A stretch of DNA of 64,000 nt, from contig JAHREC010000018.1 in assembly GCA_020081605.1 (NCBI GenBank), positions 3,844,001 through 3,908,000 of the forward strand, written 5' to 3'. Position numbers and translations under genes: made by a program. The notes under the pieces are model-generated. The model was not told the origin of the DNA. It was given only the letters and a program-made list of their open reading frames with translations, and ran no database searches. Of the stretch, positions 11,297-23,499 are shown piece after piece; positions within the stretch are counted from its first letter, which is position 1, and each line of letters starts with the position of its first letter. This DNA comes from Albifimbria verrucaria (Eukaryota; Ascomycota; Sordariomycetes; Hypocreales; Stachybotryaceae).

Positions 11297-13385
11297 ACCA
11301 CGTATAACCATGGCACTTAAACAGACAAAGTCGGTGATGCAAGGACATAGAATCCTTCTATCCTGCTCTTTCAGACAAAGTAGGAGGATCGAGTGTACTT
11401 GAAGCTCCAGATATTCCGGATCTTGATTAACGTGGTTGGGTGTTCAATAGGTCCAGTTGGTGGTCAATTCTACTTCTTAGACTGGACATGATTGATTTCA
11501 ACAATATAATGTATGTATGGAGTTGTGCTGATTTTTAGGATACTCAACATGTTCATGGACATAGAGACAGCCGTTCCATACAAAGTTATGGTAGGCTTTG
11601 CGCTTGTAACTCTTGCCAGTAGCAGTGCACGATGGGGTGTAACAAATGGAGGACAGATTGTGATAATTATTCTCAGGCAAGAACATTATATGGTCTTTCA
11701 AAAAATGGTGACCTGCTCAAGCTATGCCAGAGACGATCGTTTATCGAGATAGCTCCTGCGAAATGGGAGGAGTGGATCTCCATAGTTGGTAATATTGGAG
11801 GCTTGGTGATGATGGCAGGATATCTCTCGTGAACGCAGCCCACTTGGGAGCTATGACTTGATGTAAGGGATTGGGTATTATACCAAGGCTGTTATCCAAT
11901 ATCAAAGTATGAGAAGAGCAAAATGAAGAGATTAATGTTCCCACGACAGTATAGAAGCAACTAATAACATTTCACATAATTTTCGAGACGGGCTGTATCT
12001 CGCTTTCTTGCCATGGAGGCTCCACGGTTCTTCAAATGGCTGGGCTCAAGACTTCCTCACATATCAACCTCTGAGGGCTTACTTTGCGCGTTTATTCTCG
12101 ATAAGCCTGGATGGTGTGCTGTTCCACTAATTATTATAGATCATTTTATAATGATAATAGTAGCAATCCAAGCCCGTTTCTACCACTCATTGAGGACTTT
12201 AAAAGCATTTCTGTAGAGAACACAGCTAGTGACTATCGAAGTCTTGGAGTGATTCTAGTTGATTCCTGCTGGTAAGCCATCACAGCTTCTTCTCGAATTC
12301 ACTTGCCTGTGCTTCCGTTTCATTCTTCACTAACAAAGAAAGTGTCCTGGCAAATTACGCTTCTCCAAACTACATATTGCACAACATGGTTTCCTAGGGT
12401 TTTAGGAAATAACTCTATTTCTAGTTTGAGGCTGGGCGGGCTCAAGTGTTCATTAATAATGACATAGCAACAGTGAGCATGCATTTTCCCCAACTTCGTG
12501 GGTGTGACGAGACCTGTGATGAAACCTGGCGTGGTTCACTTGCAATTACGTACCATGTCCTCACAAGTGTGATTACACAGCAGCATAATGGAGAGTCCGA
12601 GAACGCGTGACACTTCAATTCTGCCGATTTCCTCTTCAAGTTTCCCTGGTTCTCATGGCTTGGGTTGGCGCTCCAATTCTGAGCAGAATAGGGTGTCAGC
12701 CCGCCAGCCTGATCGAGGCATCTTACCTTTCTCTACCTTCAACATTGCCGAGTCGGCCTAAAGTCCTAATAAGCCGGAACAACCATTACGGCGGTTTCAC
12801 CCTCCTGTCACTTCTCATATGTAGATTTCTATGGTATTCCACCACGGCTAGGGGTGATGTGTGGAGTCTGGTCAATTTGTCAGCAGATGGAGACGACAAT
12901 TAGTAAAGCTCCAAGTGAGAAGGGCCGTTCATCAGCCGCAACACCGCTCCAAAGAAGCGACGAAAACCCCTAGGCCTAGCCTAATCCAAGCTTGGGTGGT
13001 TGATCAGCATCTGCTTGGAGCAGCCAAAAGCGGCAGAAGATGTCAAGGATCACTGTAGCTAACAAGATGAAATGGCCGTGATGTGACACAGTTGTTCACC
13101 GCCCCACGTTTTCTAGTGCCGGTGCATTGTTGTCTCCCACATGCTAGTCGTCGCGCTGTGCTAGTTGCTTGTCCGGTTCCATCTGAACATGGTTTGTAAT
13201 GGCTTTGCCGACGTGTCTTGTTGAGCGTAAGGGAGGGGTTGTGCCGTCTCTGGTTCAGGTTCGGTGATATAAGTTGTCTCGCTTCCCCTTTCACTGCGGA
13301 CATTAAGACCTGCAAAACACTTCGAAGCTCACCTGGCTTTCCTCTTCTATCATCTTCATCACTTTCTCTTTCACTCCCAGTCGCA
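11297..13385. other. Intergenic, no supported gene
   Basis: No frame reads like protein. The last few hundred bases carry pyrimidine-rich sequence (near 13330-13385) just before the DUF1993 start codon, typical of a fungal promoter and 5' leader. Confidence 0.5.
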
Positions 13386-13922
13386 ATGTCGTCCTTCTCG
13401 TTCTACGAGGGCACTGTGCCCCACGCTCGAGGTGCTCTGAAGACCCTTCTTGAGCTCGCTGACAAGCTCGAAGCCCATGCCGCATCCGCCTCGGTGTCTG
13501 TTGAGTCGCTTCTCCAGGCGCGTCTCGCACCTGACATGCTTCCTTTCACATTCCAGGTCTACGTGGTCTGCGACAGTGCCACCAAGATGGTAGCTCGTGT
13601 CGAGGGTGCCGAGCCTGCGTCCCTTGGCTCTTGGGATGACATCAAGACTCTCGACAACGTACGCACCCTCGTCAACGGCGTTCTCAGCAACCTTGAGAAG
13701 ATCGACCAGTCCAAGTTCAACGAGCGATTCAACGCCAGCGTCACCTTCGGCATGGGAGCTGGAAAGTCTGGCGAGACCAAGGCTTATGGATATGCCAACG
13801 GCTACTCGCTGCCCAACATCTACTTCCATGTCAGCATGGCCTATGCTATCCTGCGCAAGGAGGGTGTTCAGATCGGAAAGTCGAACTACCAGCCCAACTT
13901 CTTGAACCCTTACCTGTCTTAA
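13386..13922 (+). CDS. DUF1993 family protein
   Basis: Single-exon gene of 178 residues, intact. It starts MSSFSFYEGTVPHARGALKT, the recognisable opening of DUF1993, a helical-bundle family of uncharacterised proteins found in bacteria and fungi. Conserved features include LLQARLAPDMLPFTFQV near residue 42 and the C-terminal segment LPNIYFHVSMAYAILRKEGV, then NYQPNFLNPYLS. The start was chosen because it opens the family's conserved N-terminus and follows a CT-rich leader. No signal peptide or membrane segment is visible, so a cytosolic protein is expected. Biochemical role unknown. Confidence 0.88.
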   Translation: MSSFSFYEGTVPHARGALKTLLELADKLEAHAASASVSVESLLQARLAPDMLPFTFQVYVVCDSATKMVARVEGAEPASLGSWDDIKTLDNVRTLVNGVLSNLEKIDQSKFNERFNASVTFGMGAGKSGETKAYGYANGYSLPNIYFHVSMAYAILRKEGVQIGKSNYQPNFLNPYLS

Positions 13923-16897
13923 ATTTGTTTGACGTTGAATCGAGGAGCAATAACGTAGGCGGTGGGGAGCAGACGGTACCACTGCCAGCTCTAATGTTGG
14001 ACAGTTATCGTTTGCATAACATTGGAGCATATAAAACGCTCAGTCGACTTGGGTTGGCAAGCCGCCAATTGCCAAGTTGGACATGGTCACGGAGAGAGAA
14101 CAACAACGTTGTTTAGGTAGAAAAATGAAATATAAGCATATTTATGAGGTCTCAGCATGGTGATAAGGAACATAATATGGCTATGCTCTTGTGATGACGT
14201 GCTTTTGGCTAAGATCACGCAGCCGCTTGATTTGTTAACTCGAGCACATCCTTGTTACCTCCATCAAAAGCTCACTCTGCATATGCTAACATGGGCTTAG
14301 GTCACACAAGCTAACAGACATCGATATCTTGGGAGCGAAAGCATGCTGCTTGCTAAATAAGTTGAGATTGGGATGTACAGAGAGACGCTTAATCCAGAGG
14401 ACGCTGCTCAATTGAAGGTTGCCTTAACCGGCCAGGCAAGTGCATGGCAATGGGGCAGGGTCCACAGACAGTGATAAGTGAGAGTGAGGATAGGAATCGA
14501 GAAACAGTGGTGTTTTATTCGTATAAAATAAGAACATAATACAGATAAACATGGCGGTATATTCTTATTTTAATTGAATGGTTTTGTATTATCCCTCTCA
14601 TTTCTTACAAACGACTCCCGCAGAAGTCCAAGGCCTACCTGGCATGCAGTTCGCTTTTGCTCACCAGTTACCAGGGTATCGCACTATTTGGTGGTGTCGA
14701 TACTACCTAGCTATGGCAGTCATTGCCTGATGTTAACCACGTGTTTTTTCTTGACTTCTTTCTCCTCAATACTTGCGGCACTACTGCTCGAACATCGGGG
14801 TGTGCAAAATGCATTGGCAGGATTGGCTGGTATATTGAAAGCTGCGATAGTGGTTTCCTCCACTACTTATACATGAACGGCGGCGGAGACTCTGTATGTA
14901 AGTGTCTACCAGGGCACAAAGAATTGGTCTGGTCCGTAATGATATAGGAGAAGTGCAAAACTTTGCAGTTGAGGTGTAAATGGATCGAAAGATAGTTGTA
15001 GAACGTCCACTCCGTGCTGGATACGTGTTACTGTACCGTGCTGCTTAGAGTTGAATTCGGGTTGCGTGGCTGTTGGAAATATGACAATGAGCATCGGATC
15101 CCAATCGTGGAAATGTCCCAGTTCTCGGACTTGAAACAGACTGTCAGCATTGATTGGCCTGTATCTCGCCTGAGATGTTGGGTCTCCTTCCGACATTATT
15201 GATGATGATTTGCGATTACGTGTCAGATGCAAACATGAACTTTCTGGCACATGTCCCAGACAGGTCAGCGTTATTGATGCTGTCAATACGAAGAGCGGCC
15301 CTTGGCTGTTGCAGGCAACGTCCACATGTCTCAAGTCGTCCCGCCTAGTCTCTTCTGCGTGATACCTGTGGGTAGTGGCTCTAGCATGATGAAGCTAGGT
15401 AGAGGCCTTGTTTAGGCTTACATATGTGCCTCTGCTTACATGTGTACTGAAGTTCCTATTGTTGTAGTATGTGGGAAGCTCCACAACAAACAACATTTAC
15501 TCGTTCTGGTTTTATTTCGGAGTTGGATGGTCAGCTTAGTTTAACATGGTTCGGAAGACCGTGTAGAAATAATAAACATCCCCTTGTGATAGATTACACT
15601 ATCCGGTTCTCAGAGTTCGATCACCACCGGGTAGGTATTGTATATAATTAGAAAACGAATCTTGATGATCTGAACTCTGCGTATGGACGAATGACAAGGT
15701 ATAGAACAAAAGCCAGTCACAAAACCTGGTAATCTATTTAAAGCCCAGGACTAACTATACATGGGTTGGTAAAAGCTCTCGATCCGGCCAATTTACGCTC
15801 ACTGGTAAAAATTACCTTCCACAGGTCTTCTTCAGGCTTACCATATTAAGATTACAGACCAGGTTGGCAGTCACCGGAGCCCTGCTCTGTAGGATTCTAC
15901 GCTTGGGCCGCTCTAGTGTCGGACCACTCGGTGATCTTGCAGGTGGAGATGAGATTGATTGCAGGATGTAAACATTGACGAAGACCATTCTGGTTTATTG
16001 GACCGATTGGTATTTTGTACAGGCCCTGGAGGAGCTCGGTGTGGCTGCGTAAGGGTCGTGGTGACCACAAGGCCTTGTTTGGTTGCGTGAGGGACTGCAG
16101 AGTTTCGACCTTGAGGCGCTTCTCCGTTTCTAGTGACCTGTTCGCCAGCCACATGCTGCTGTTTCAGATAGCCGTGTTCTTGGGGGCCTCGTGAACTGCT
16201 CGCCTCCCACGAGGAGACGGGTTGGTGTACTCGCATTGACATGCGCTCGAAGTAGCTTGCTTTTCACTCCTTCCACAGCTGTCGATTAGCCAAACCTGAG
16301 TGTATACCCACAAAGGTGCTCAGCAGGTTATAGGGTAACCAATGGATACATCACAGGCTGAGAGCATCAAGAGATCAACCGGAACCTGAGCCGGCACCAG
16401 GCCAAAGATCGCATGGTCTGAACCCATTTTTACGGAGACATGCGTAAGCCGTTGTATAAATTACCTTGATCGTACAGCGTTGTAATACATGGACGAGCTA
16501 GAAAAGTTTCAGGTTCTAGTGCCACGCTTTTTGCGGTCCAGACCGGTGAGCCATGAAGAAAGGGGAATAGGACGGCCGCGGCAGTTCTGTGCGACTAGCT
16601 GCCATATCAGACATGCAGCGGCAGGCTATGCGTCACGGCCATGTGTTAGAAGGGTATCATGAACACGACGAGACACAGAGACGGCCAGCAATGCAAGTTG
16701 GGGGCTGGCACGTAGCGGGTGCCCAGCCAGCATGTAACTCGAGTGGACACGGATGCTTAGGCCACCATGAAGACAATGCGGCCTGGAGACGGCGGCGGTT
16801 GACGTGAGCGTCTGGTAGCCAACCGCTGCCAGCCCACCTAGACGCGCACTTACACAGACAGGACAGGACTGCCCACCCTGCGGCCCCGACATGGACA

Positions 16898-16924
16898 GGG
16901 AGGGAGGAGAGGAGAGGAGAGGAG
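16898..16924. repeat. GGAGA purine tract
   Basis: Tandem GGAGA units in an otherwise mixed GC-rich intergenic segment. Confidence 0.75.
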
Positions 16925-17190
16925 CTGGGCCTGCTCAAGCGCCGGAGAAGCGCATGCGGCCCGAGGGGAGGGGGTATTTTCAAAGGAAGGCGACGAAGCG
17001 CCCGGGTTCGTCATGAGTTCGAGAAATGGTAAACCACAGACGGGCTCGAAACAGCAGATCGTGGAACAAAGGCATCTCAAGCGCCCGCCTCCAGACATGC
17101 CGGACCAGCTCGGCCCCAGGAGCAAGTTTACCGAGTTAGTCCAAACCGCTAACTGGGCCCTTTAAGGCGTAGCCAGGCCTAGTAAGTGAG

Positions 17191-17225
17191 GTCAGGTAAG
17201 GTCAGGTAAGGTAAGGCAAGGTAGG
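17191..17225. repeat. GTCAGGTAAG-type direct repeats
   Basis: Two exact GTCAGGTAAG copies followed by degenerate GTAAGGCAAG copies; related to the GGTAAG/TACCTT words scattered in other gaps of the window. Confidence 0.75.
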
Positions 17226-17653
17226 CTGGCTGACCATGGACCCCGAAGTACCTTTAGATCCTGCTGGCCAGATGTCATTCGATGTTGCTCTGCCCTATCT
17301 TGCCTGGCGTTGAGCGCACGAAGGTACCAGGCAGGGCAAGGCAGGTCGGCCTGGAGCCATGTACCTCGAGGTCCTTTCCTGCTGCTCGGTTACGACAGCA
17401 CCGAACCTGGCTACGGTACCTTCCCGTCGCTTCGCTTGCTCCCTTTACTACCTTGCCTTGCCTCAAATGCTATCGCTACCACCTTACCTTTCTTCCAACC
17501 TCGACGCATTGTCCAAACTTCCCTCCGCATCCGCCTCCCCGTCCTCGCGCGCCCTCCGACTCTCCTCTATTGCGCTCGTTGCTATTAATCACCCCTCCCC
17601 AGCTACGAATGCGCTCCAGGTCGATCAAACAGGTTCACTAGCAAATGCCTGCA

Positions 17654-20628
17654 ATGTGGGACCGGCTCAGGACCACTGCAGCAGCCCCGGAGTCCTCCTC
17701 ACAAGCTTCGTGGCGGTGCTCACCATCACCCTCGGCATCATGGCGACGAGGGCGACACGGAAAAGGCTTTTGGCAGAGCAGCTTCGAGAGCCGTCTTAAT
17801 GCCGTAGACATCACCGACGGCCCTTTCAAGTACGAGATCCGGCGAGGCAAGACGGTCGCGCTGTCGGAGCTCAACTCTGTTGACCGGTAAGTAGACGAGT
17901 CTTTTCGCAAATCATTGCCCTAACGGGCCTCCGTCATCTACTGTCTCTCTCTGATATCCTTTCCCCAACCGGCAAAATCGGAGCACCAAAGGCGAATGGA
18001 AGAAAGAGCTGCTATTCGAGTGTTTAGCCAGTGGCGTCTTCCCTAGCCCGCCCCTAACGACAAGACCTAGTGGATTGGCTTCCTTGCTCGTCTTTGTCCA
18101 TGATCATTTCCCTGGCTGGAGATTGCTGTAGGACGCTCCCATGTGTCTACCTTACCTTGCTTTACAGGGTGTTGCTGCACCAGCCAGGGGCGGGGGAATG
18201 AGTAAAAGACAGACAGACACAGGCAGGCCGTCAGCCTTTACCAATTACGACCCTTTCTCTGGGCAGCGTCACACTCACGTCCACTTTGGAACTTATTTCG
18301 AGTTCGCGTGCTGACGTCTTGTGCCTTCTTTTTCACCTCCTTTAGTCGCGACTCCACTCCTCCTCCTCCGAGTCCGACAACGCCCCATCTCCGGTTGACG
18401 ACGTGCCACGACGTAAACCGAGAAGGTCACAGGCGCAAGGCCACACTAACACCGCCACCAGCAGCAGCGGGAAGAAGAGTGGCTTCTTTGCGACGCTCCG
18501 CCAGCCCTCGCCTGTCAACCCCGACGCTGCCCAACGCGCCGCCTCCCTTCCACGGGCGACATGTATGGTTACAACTATAGCTACGGCCACTCGGCCGTTG
18601 AGCAAATATCGCCGCCGAGCTCACCTGACTGGAACACTGCGCAGAATGGGTAAGTTGCACGGACAAATGAATCCTTTGCCATGCTGTTGCCCGCCCTACC
18701 ATGTACAGCTCGAAGGAGCAACAGCCGTGGCCCGCTCCTTGATCCAGAGTCTGCCGTCTACTCATCCATCTTATAATCAGGATCTGGATGCAGCCAGATT
18801 AAGCATTCGCTGATTAACATGACCGGCTCAGGCGCATCGCTCTGCACATACTCGCCGCGCTGATAACCCACAGCCCTTAGCTTCCATTCATTCATTCACA
18901 TCATCATCTGCCTCTTAATCTTCTCCTCCATTCCGACTGACAAACAATGACGCAGATTTATGCATGAGGATGTCTCACCCATCGACGACGACGACGACGA
19001 TTACGATTTGTCTCATCACCAATTCCTGCGCTCTGCCCAACCCACACCGCCATCCCTCAACCTACAGGTCAGCAAACCGAGCAACAGTCTCGAAGCAGTA
19101 TCCCGATGTTGCGCCGTGACCGCCGAAAGCATCAAGATGCGGCGGCGGCTGCTCTCAGAGAGGCCAAGACCAAGGAGAAGAAAGACAAGCACAAGCATAG
19201 CAACAAGACCTCTTCTTCTCGGAATGGGGGCTCGTCTGGACCAGTCGGGAGATTCGGGCATCAACGAAGGAGGCAGCATCGGTCGCTACGAGCCCGCAAG
19301 CCAGCCTCAGCCGTACGGAGTAACGACCACCATCACCGGCCCGCAACCTAATCGCCCGAGTGACGCAATTCATGCTTTCAGCCAGCGGATGAGGCAGCAG
19401 CTCGGTAGAAGTAAACCTGAGCCTGTGGATAATCGGCCGCCATGGCAGGGACTCAGCGGCCGTACGTCGCTGATGCCTTCGGTACGCGATAATTTGAATG
19501 TGCCGCCGTTGATCATGCCGACGAGAGGAGGAAAGCCGGGAGCGTCCCCATTAGCCCATCCGATCCTGAAACGCCTAGTAGCGCAGTCGCAACCTTGCGG
19601 CGGCTACTCCCCGCCACAACAAACCAAAAGCTTGGTCAAAACGCCAACGACTATTTGGCGCAACCAAGGACAGGTGCACAGTCCTATCCGAGCTCCCCTA
19701 CACCGAGCTGCATCCCCAATACCCTCAACCTCAAACACAACCAACCAGCCATCCCTCTACCCACCCGGCGCTCGAACCCCAAACTCTGTCCGAGCAAAAC
19801 AAAGCCATCAGGAGAAAACCGCCCACCCTTGCGCCGCTCCATCTCCCCAAGCTTTCTACCTCGAGTTCCAACTACTCAGAACAACCAGACCTGAACATCT
19901 TGGTGGACCCGCATTCGTTTACAAGCACCGTGCCAAACACTACAGATGCCCCAGAGCCCTGGGTGCCACCTCCGTCGCGTTTCAGTGTGACAACCTACGC
20001 CACATCGAGCGTGGCCGACGAGGACCAGCCGCCCGTGCCACTGCCCAACAGCCAGCCCACCTCCATCATGGACCGCAGAAGGCCCAACCCAGGAGGTGAT
20101 AATTCTAAGACTACCAACAGCACCGATCCTATTATTATCTCAATGAAATCCCCTATCCATCGTCCCCAAGCCCTCGCGCAGTTTCTGGCGAAGGAAAATC
20201 AACACCCAACCCCGGCAGCGCCCTGCAGTCGCCTACCTTCAACGACGCAGAAATGACACAAAGCCCCGACCTCATAATGTCTACCAGCAAAGCGCTCCCC
20301 TGCGCCACCCGAGTTGACAGCGGCATCCGATCGCGTCGCGCACTTGAATGCTCGTTTGGAGAGCTTAGCCTACCGCCGCGTTAACCTCACCAAGAGCATT
20401 AAGCAAATGACCGAGCTCATGCCTTCCGATACCCTCATGGCGAGCGCTGAGGTCCTCCGGAAGCGCGAAATTGAGAAGCAAAAGGTCGAAGTGTTAAGGG
20501 AGGAACTGGCCGAGGTTCAACGGGAAGAGTACGATCTCGGACTCAAGCTCCACCTCGCCTACAAGCGCTTGGATAGAGAGGCCGACTTTGAGTCGACAGG
20601 CCTATGGGTGAAGAGGGTGACTGGCTGA
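17654..20628 (+). CDS. Large low-complexity protein with C-terminal coiled coil (multi-exon, several frameshifts)
   Basis: The proposed start is the ATG at 17654 (MWDRLRTTAAAPESSSQ). Exon 1 ends KTVALSELNSVDR, followed by a 459-nt intron (17887-18345) and an exon containing GKKSGFFATLRQPSPVNP. A 306-nt intron (18650-18955) leads to FMHEDVSPIDDDDDDYDLSH and a long Ser/Pro/Gln-rich region. A charged coiled coil of about 100 residues closes the protein (DRVAHLNARLESLAYRR... to GLWVKRVTG). The coding frame moves several times, for example near 18550, 19080, 19240, 19545 and 20150. At 18550 and 19545 one extra C restores the sense. The exon 1/exon 2 phase also disagrees by one base. Long disordered proteins of this kind are conserved among Sordariomycetes but unnamed as far as I know. 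No catalytic motif is seen. The gene is real; its exact protein is uncertain. Confidence 0.6.
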
Positions 20629-21302
20629 ACGAGCTTGCTTTGACGAAACCTTTCATTTTGTGACGCATGACAGCATGGGGTGTTTTTTCCAGGCGATTTG
20701 TTTCGATGAACATACGTGTGGTCGACCTGGGTTACGGATGGGCTATGCATAGCCGGCGAATAGCGACTTGGTACTTTACTCTCACACTACGGCGACTGGT
20801 TCTTGTGTACGTTATTAGATTCTGTTGTAATCTCAATCTGCTTAGGGGCTGTACGGAAATGAATCGACTGACGAATTTTGATGTTATTTGGAGTGTAACG
20901 CATGAGATGGTATTGGGCTGTGATTGAGCAAATACGAGCAACGATAATGGACAGTAAAGTGATGTGTTGACTGTTCTCGGACTGAATGAGGTGCCATACT
21001 GAATGGTTTACATAATTTTTTAAATACAGGAATTCTCGATGATGAAACGCTTGACAAGACAATCTTTCCCTCCGAATTATGAATCAATCGCATGCAATGC
21101 TGGTGTCATAACCATCTTGTTCGCCAGCATTAAGGAAAACAACCGTTGATTACCGAACACGCCCTGTGTTTTGTTAGAATCATATATCCTGCTCAAAGAG
21201 TTGAGGTTCAGGAAACTTACCCTTAGATCAATATCACTGGTAACCAAAGAAATGGTACGGACTGTAGGTAAAGCCAATCAAGCCCTTGATATGAGTCCCC
21301 CT
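20629..21302. other. Convergent 3' region
   Basis: Between two genes that end towards each other. It contains no supported gene; both 3' UTRs and terminators should be here. Confidence 0.55.
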
Positions 21303-23034
21303 CTACAAAGTAAAGCGAAATAGAGGATTTGCTTCACCCATTTCATGAAGTTCTTTTTCAGAATACGTTGCCTGGATATTATCGTGATCCAAGCGTTGCC
21401 GCCTTTGGTTCTCCTTCCAATACGAGACCATAAGAACCAGAGCTAGGACAAGCCCGAGACAGGCGAAGCCGCAGGACATGTTATAACCCAGGTAGAAATG
21501 AGGGGCATGGGCCTCGATATAGATGAACGAGCCGGTCAGTCCTCCCAGAGATCCAACCGACATGACAAAAGCCAGGCCGACCGCCCGGCGACTGGAGGAG
21601 ACGATATTGTTGGATACCCAACTTCCTCCTGTGGGGATGATGGGAAACGTGCCACCCATGATAAAACACATACCCATAATTATGGCAATGGAATTGACGT
21701 TCTCGCTGTAGACATGGCCAATGATGACGGTGAGTCCGACAATGATACTCAAGAAGGCGCCGATAACAAAGATTGAGCGCCGTGCTAGAACATCGGAGCC
21801 AAAGGCTGTTACCAGCGCGGTAATGAGCCCGGAAGCATATGGGATTGCGGTGAGAATCTGCGATTTGGACATGTCGTATCCCATGCCATGAATGATTGCA
21901 GGCATGGAGAGTTTGAGTCCTATGCGATGTGTGAGCGACCATTGATTGTTACTTATTCGAAAACATCACCGTACCACAACCACATGCATCAGCCGCGTGG
22001 AAGATGAAGCCAAACGCCCAGTAGCGCCAATTGGAAATAACGACCATGAAATCCTTCCATTTTGACTGCTCATGGTCTTTGGGAACGATGCCGCCCTCTT
22101 TCACCAAGACCTGGATCTCAAGATACCGCACCTCTTCTGGCCTCAGCCATTTCGTGGAATGGGCAGGTGAGTCTACGAGTAAGAACCATGTTCCCAAGCC
22201 CACGGCCACAGTCGCACCGCCTTCAACGATGAAGAGCCAGCGCCAGTTCTCGTAACCACAGATGCCGTCCATTTTCGAAATGGCTGCAGCAAGTAAACCA
22301 GAGGCTATGCCTGAAACGGCCGACACTGCCATGAAAAGAGAAAGACGGAATGCCAACTCGTGAGGCCGGTACCACTGGCTGCAGAGAAACATGGCTGCCG
22401 GATAGAAGCCTGATCTAGAGCCAAGTTAGAAATGCACAGGTCTGAGGACCAAAGATCACTCCAGGGCAGTTATGGGCTTACTCGGCGGCTCCCAGCAGCA
22501 TGCGGACTATGAGGAGGCTAGAAAAGCTGTTTGCAAAGCCGTGGCACATCATGACAATGCCCCATGAGAGCACCAGGGCGGCAAGGTATCTCGAGGGCCT
22601 CTTTAATGTTTTGAGAATCATATTGCTGGGGATCTCTGATTGACTCCTGAATTAGCAAGACGTATCCGTATTAATCTTCATCTTTCTGACTTACCAAAAA
22701 TGCAATACGGGATGAAGAAAGCCGCAAGGACGATGCTGTACTGAGTGTCGGTAAGGCCCGTGTCCTCCTTCAAACCCATGACCTTGGCATTGCCGATATT
22801 GGAGCGGTCGAGCTGGGCAAACAGGTATAGAATGCAGAGTATTGGCAGCAGCCGCATGTCTATCTTGGCTCTGACATGTCGACGCCTTGTCTTTGAGAAA
22901 GCATTGTAGAATGCTTCGTCTTCCTCGCTGATGCCGACAACGCGGTACTTGTCGATATGCGCAACACGTTCAGCCGCCGTCTTTACGTCGCTGTCCACCG
23001 CCAGTATCGTCAAAGCGGTCAAGTCGCTCGCCAT
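21303..23034 (-). CDS. MFS transporter, allantoate/nicotinate-permease (ACS) type, four exons
   Basis: Plasma-membrane secondary transporter of the anion:cation symporter family (relatives: yeast Dal5, Tna1). Exons on the minus strand are 23034-22695, 22635-22482, 22414-21975 and 21919-21303, giving 516 residues with every phase matching. Typical landmarks are the first-helix segment LFAQLDRSNIGNAKVMG, YSIVLAAFFIPYCIF with the family E-x-P motif built across intron 1 (FEIPSNMIL), RMLLGAAESGFYPA across intron 2, and ENWRWLFIVEGG. The last intron uses a GTACGG donor, the only choice that keeps the frame into LKLSMPAIIHGMGYD. About twelve hydrophobic helices are visible. The substrate is not predictable; organic anions, vitamins or ureides are family precedents. 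Unlike many neighbours it needs no frame correction. Confidence 0.87.
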
Positions 23035-23499
23035 CGTTTAGTCAGGACTAGGTAGTCCTGTCTATCTCTGGTGTCGGGGGTGAGGTTCGGGAGGTTTTGC
23101 TATGTCGTGGGAAATTTCTGGCAACATCCCTCTCATGAGGGACTTATAAGAGATTCGTTAAACTCTACAGATGAGACAATGGATAGACTCTATGAATCAG
23201 GCCAAGGGCCCATGTTGGCTGCATAACGAGGCTATGGCGAAGGCCTAAACTAGCATCTAGATGCGTCGATGAGTTTAAAAGACATGCGGATAGTTTGAGG
23301 GTGCAGAAGCTCTTCGTATATCCAATCAACAAGTCACGTTCAGGCCAGCAGAGGATCTCTGGAGGCGGAGCCATAGCCCCAGGTGAAATAATGCGACGGG
23401 ACATAAGGGTATAGATCAGCAGAGGCTTGCGATTTCTTTCATAGATGTGATTTGATACAGAGGTATATATTGTACAGGTAGGCCGGTGGGAGATAGAAT
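23035..23499. other. Intergenic, MFS promoter side
   Basis: Upstream of the MFS gene and downstream of the mitochondrial protein gene, both on the minus strand. No coding sequence recognised. Confidence 0.5.

Larger units (their letters stand above)
13923..17653. other. Gene desert with short tandem repeats
   Basis: No supported coding sequence in about 3.7 kb. A GGAGA-type purine tract lies at 16898-16924 and a GTCAGGTAAG/GTAAGGCAAG array at 17191-17225. The right part, rich in ACCTTGCC and TACCTT words, is the promoter side of the next gene. Confidence 0.5.

Noticed and set aside
13371..14030. 219-codon minus-strand frame over the DUF1993 gene
   Set aside because: Shadow of a clear conserved gene on the plus strand; no domain-like sequence.
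14906..15334. 142-codon minus-strand frame with a moderately protein-like C-terminal half
   Set aside because: No family match, no intron signals and no start-context support; too weak to call.
21920..21974. Frameshift at the third intron of the MFS gene
   Set aside because: An alternative donor (GTACGG at 21974) gives a 55-nt intron and exact phase, so no error is needed there.
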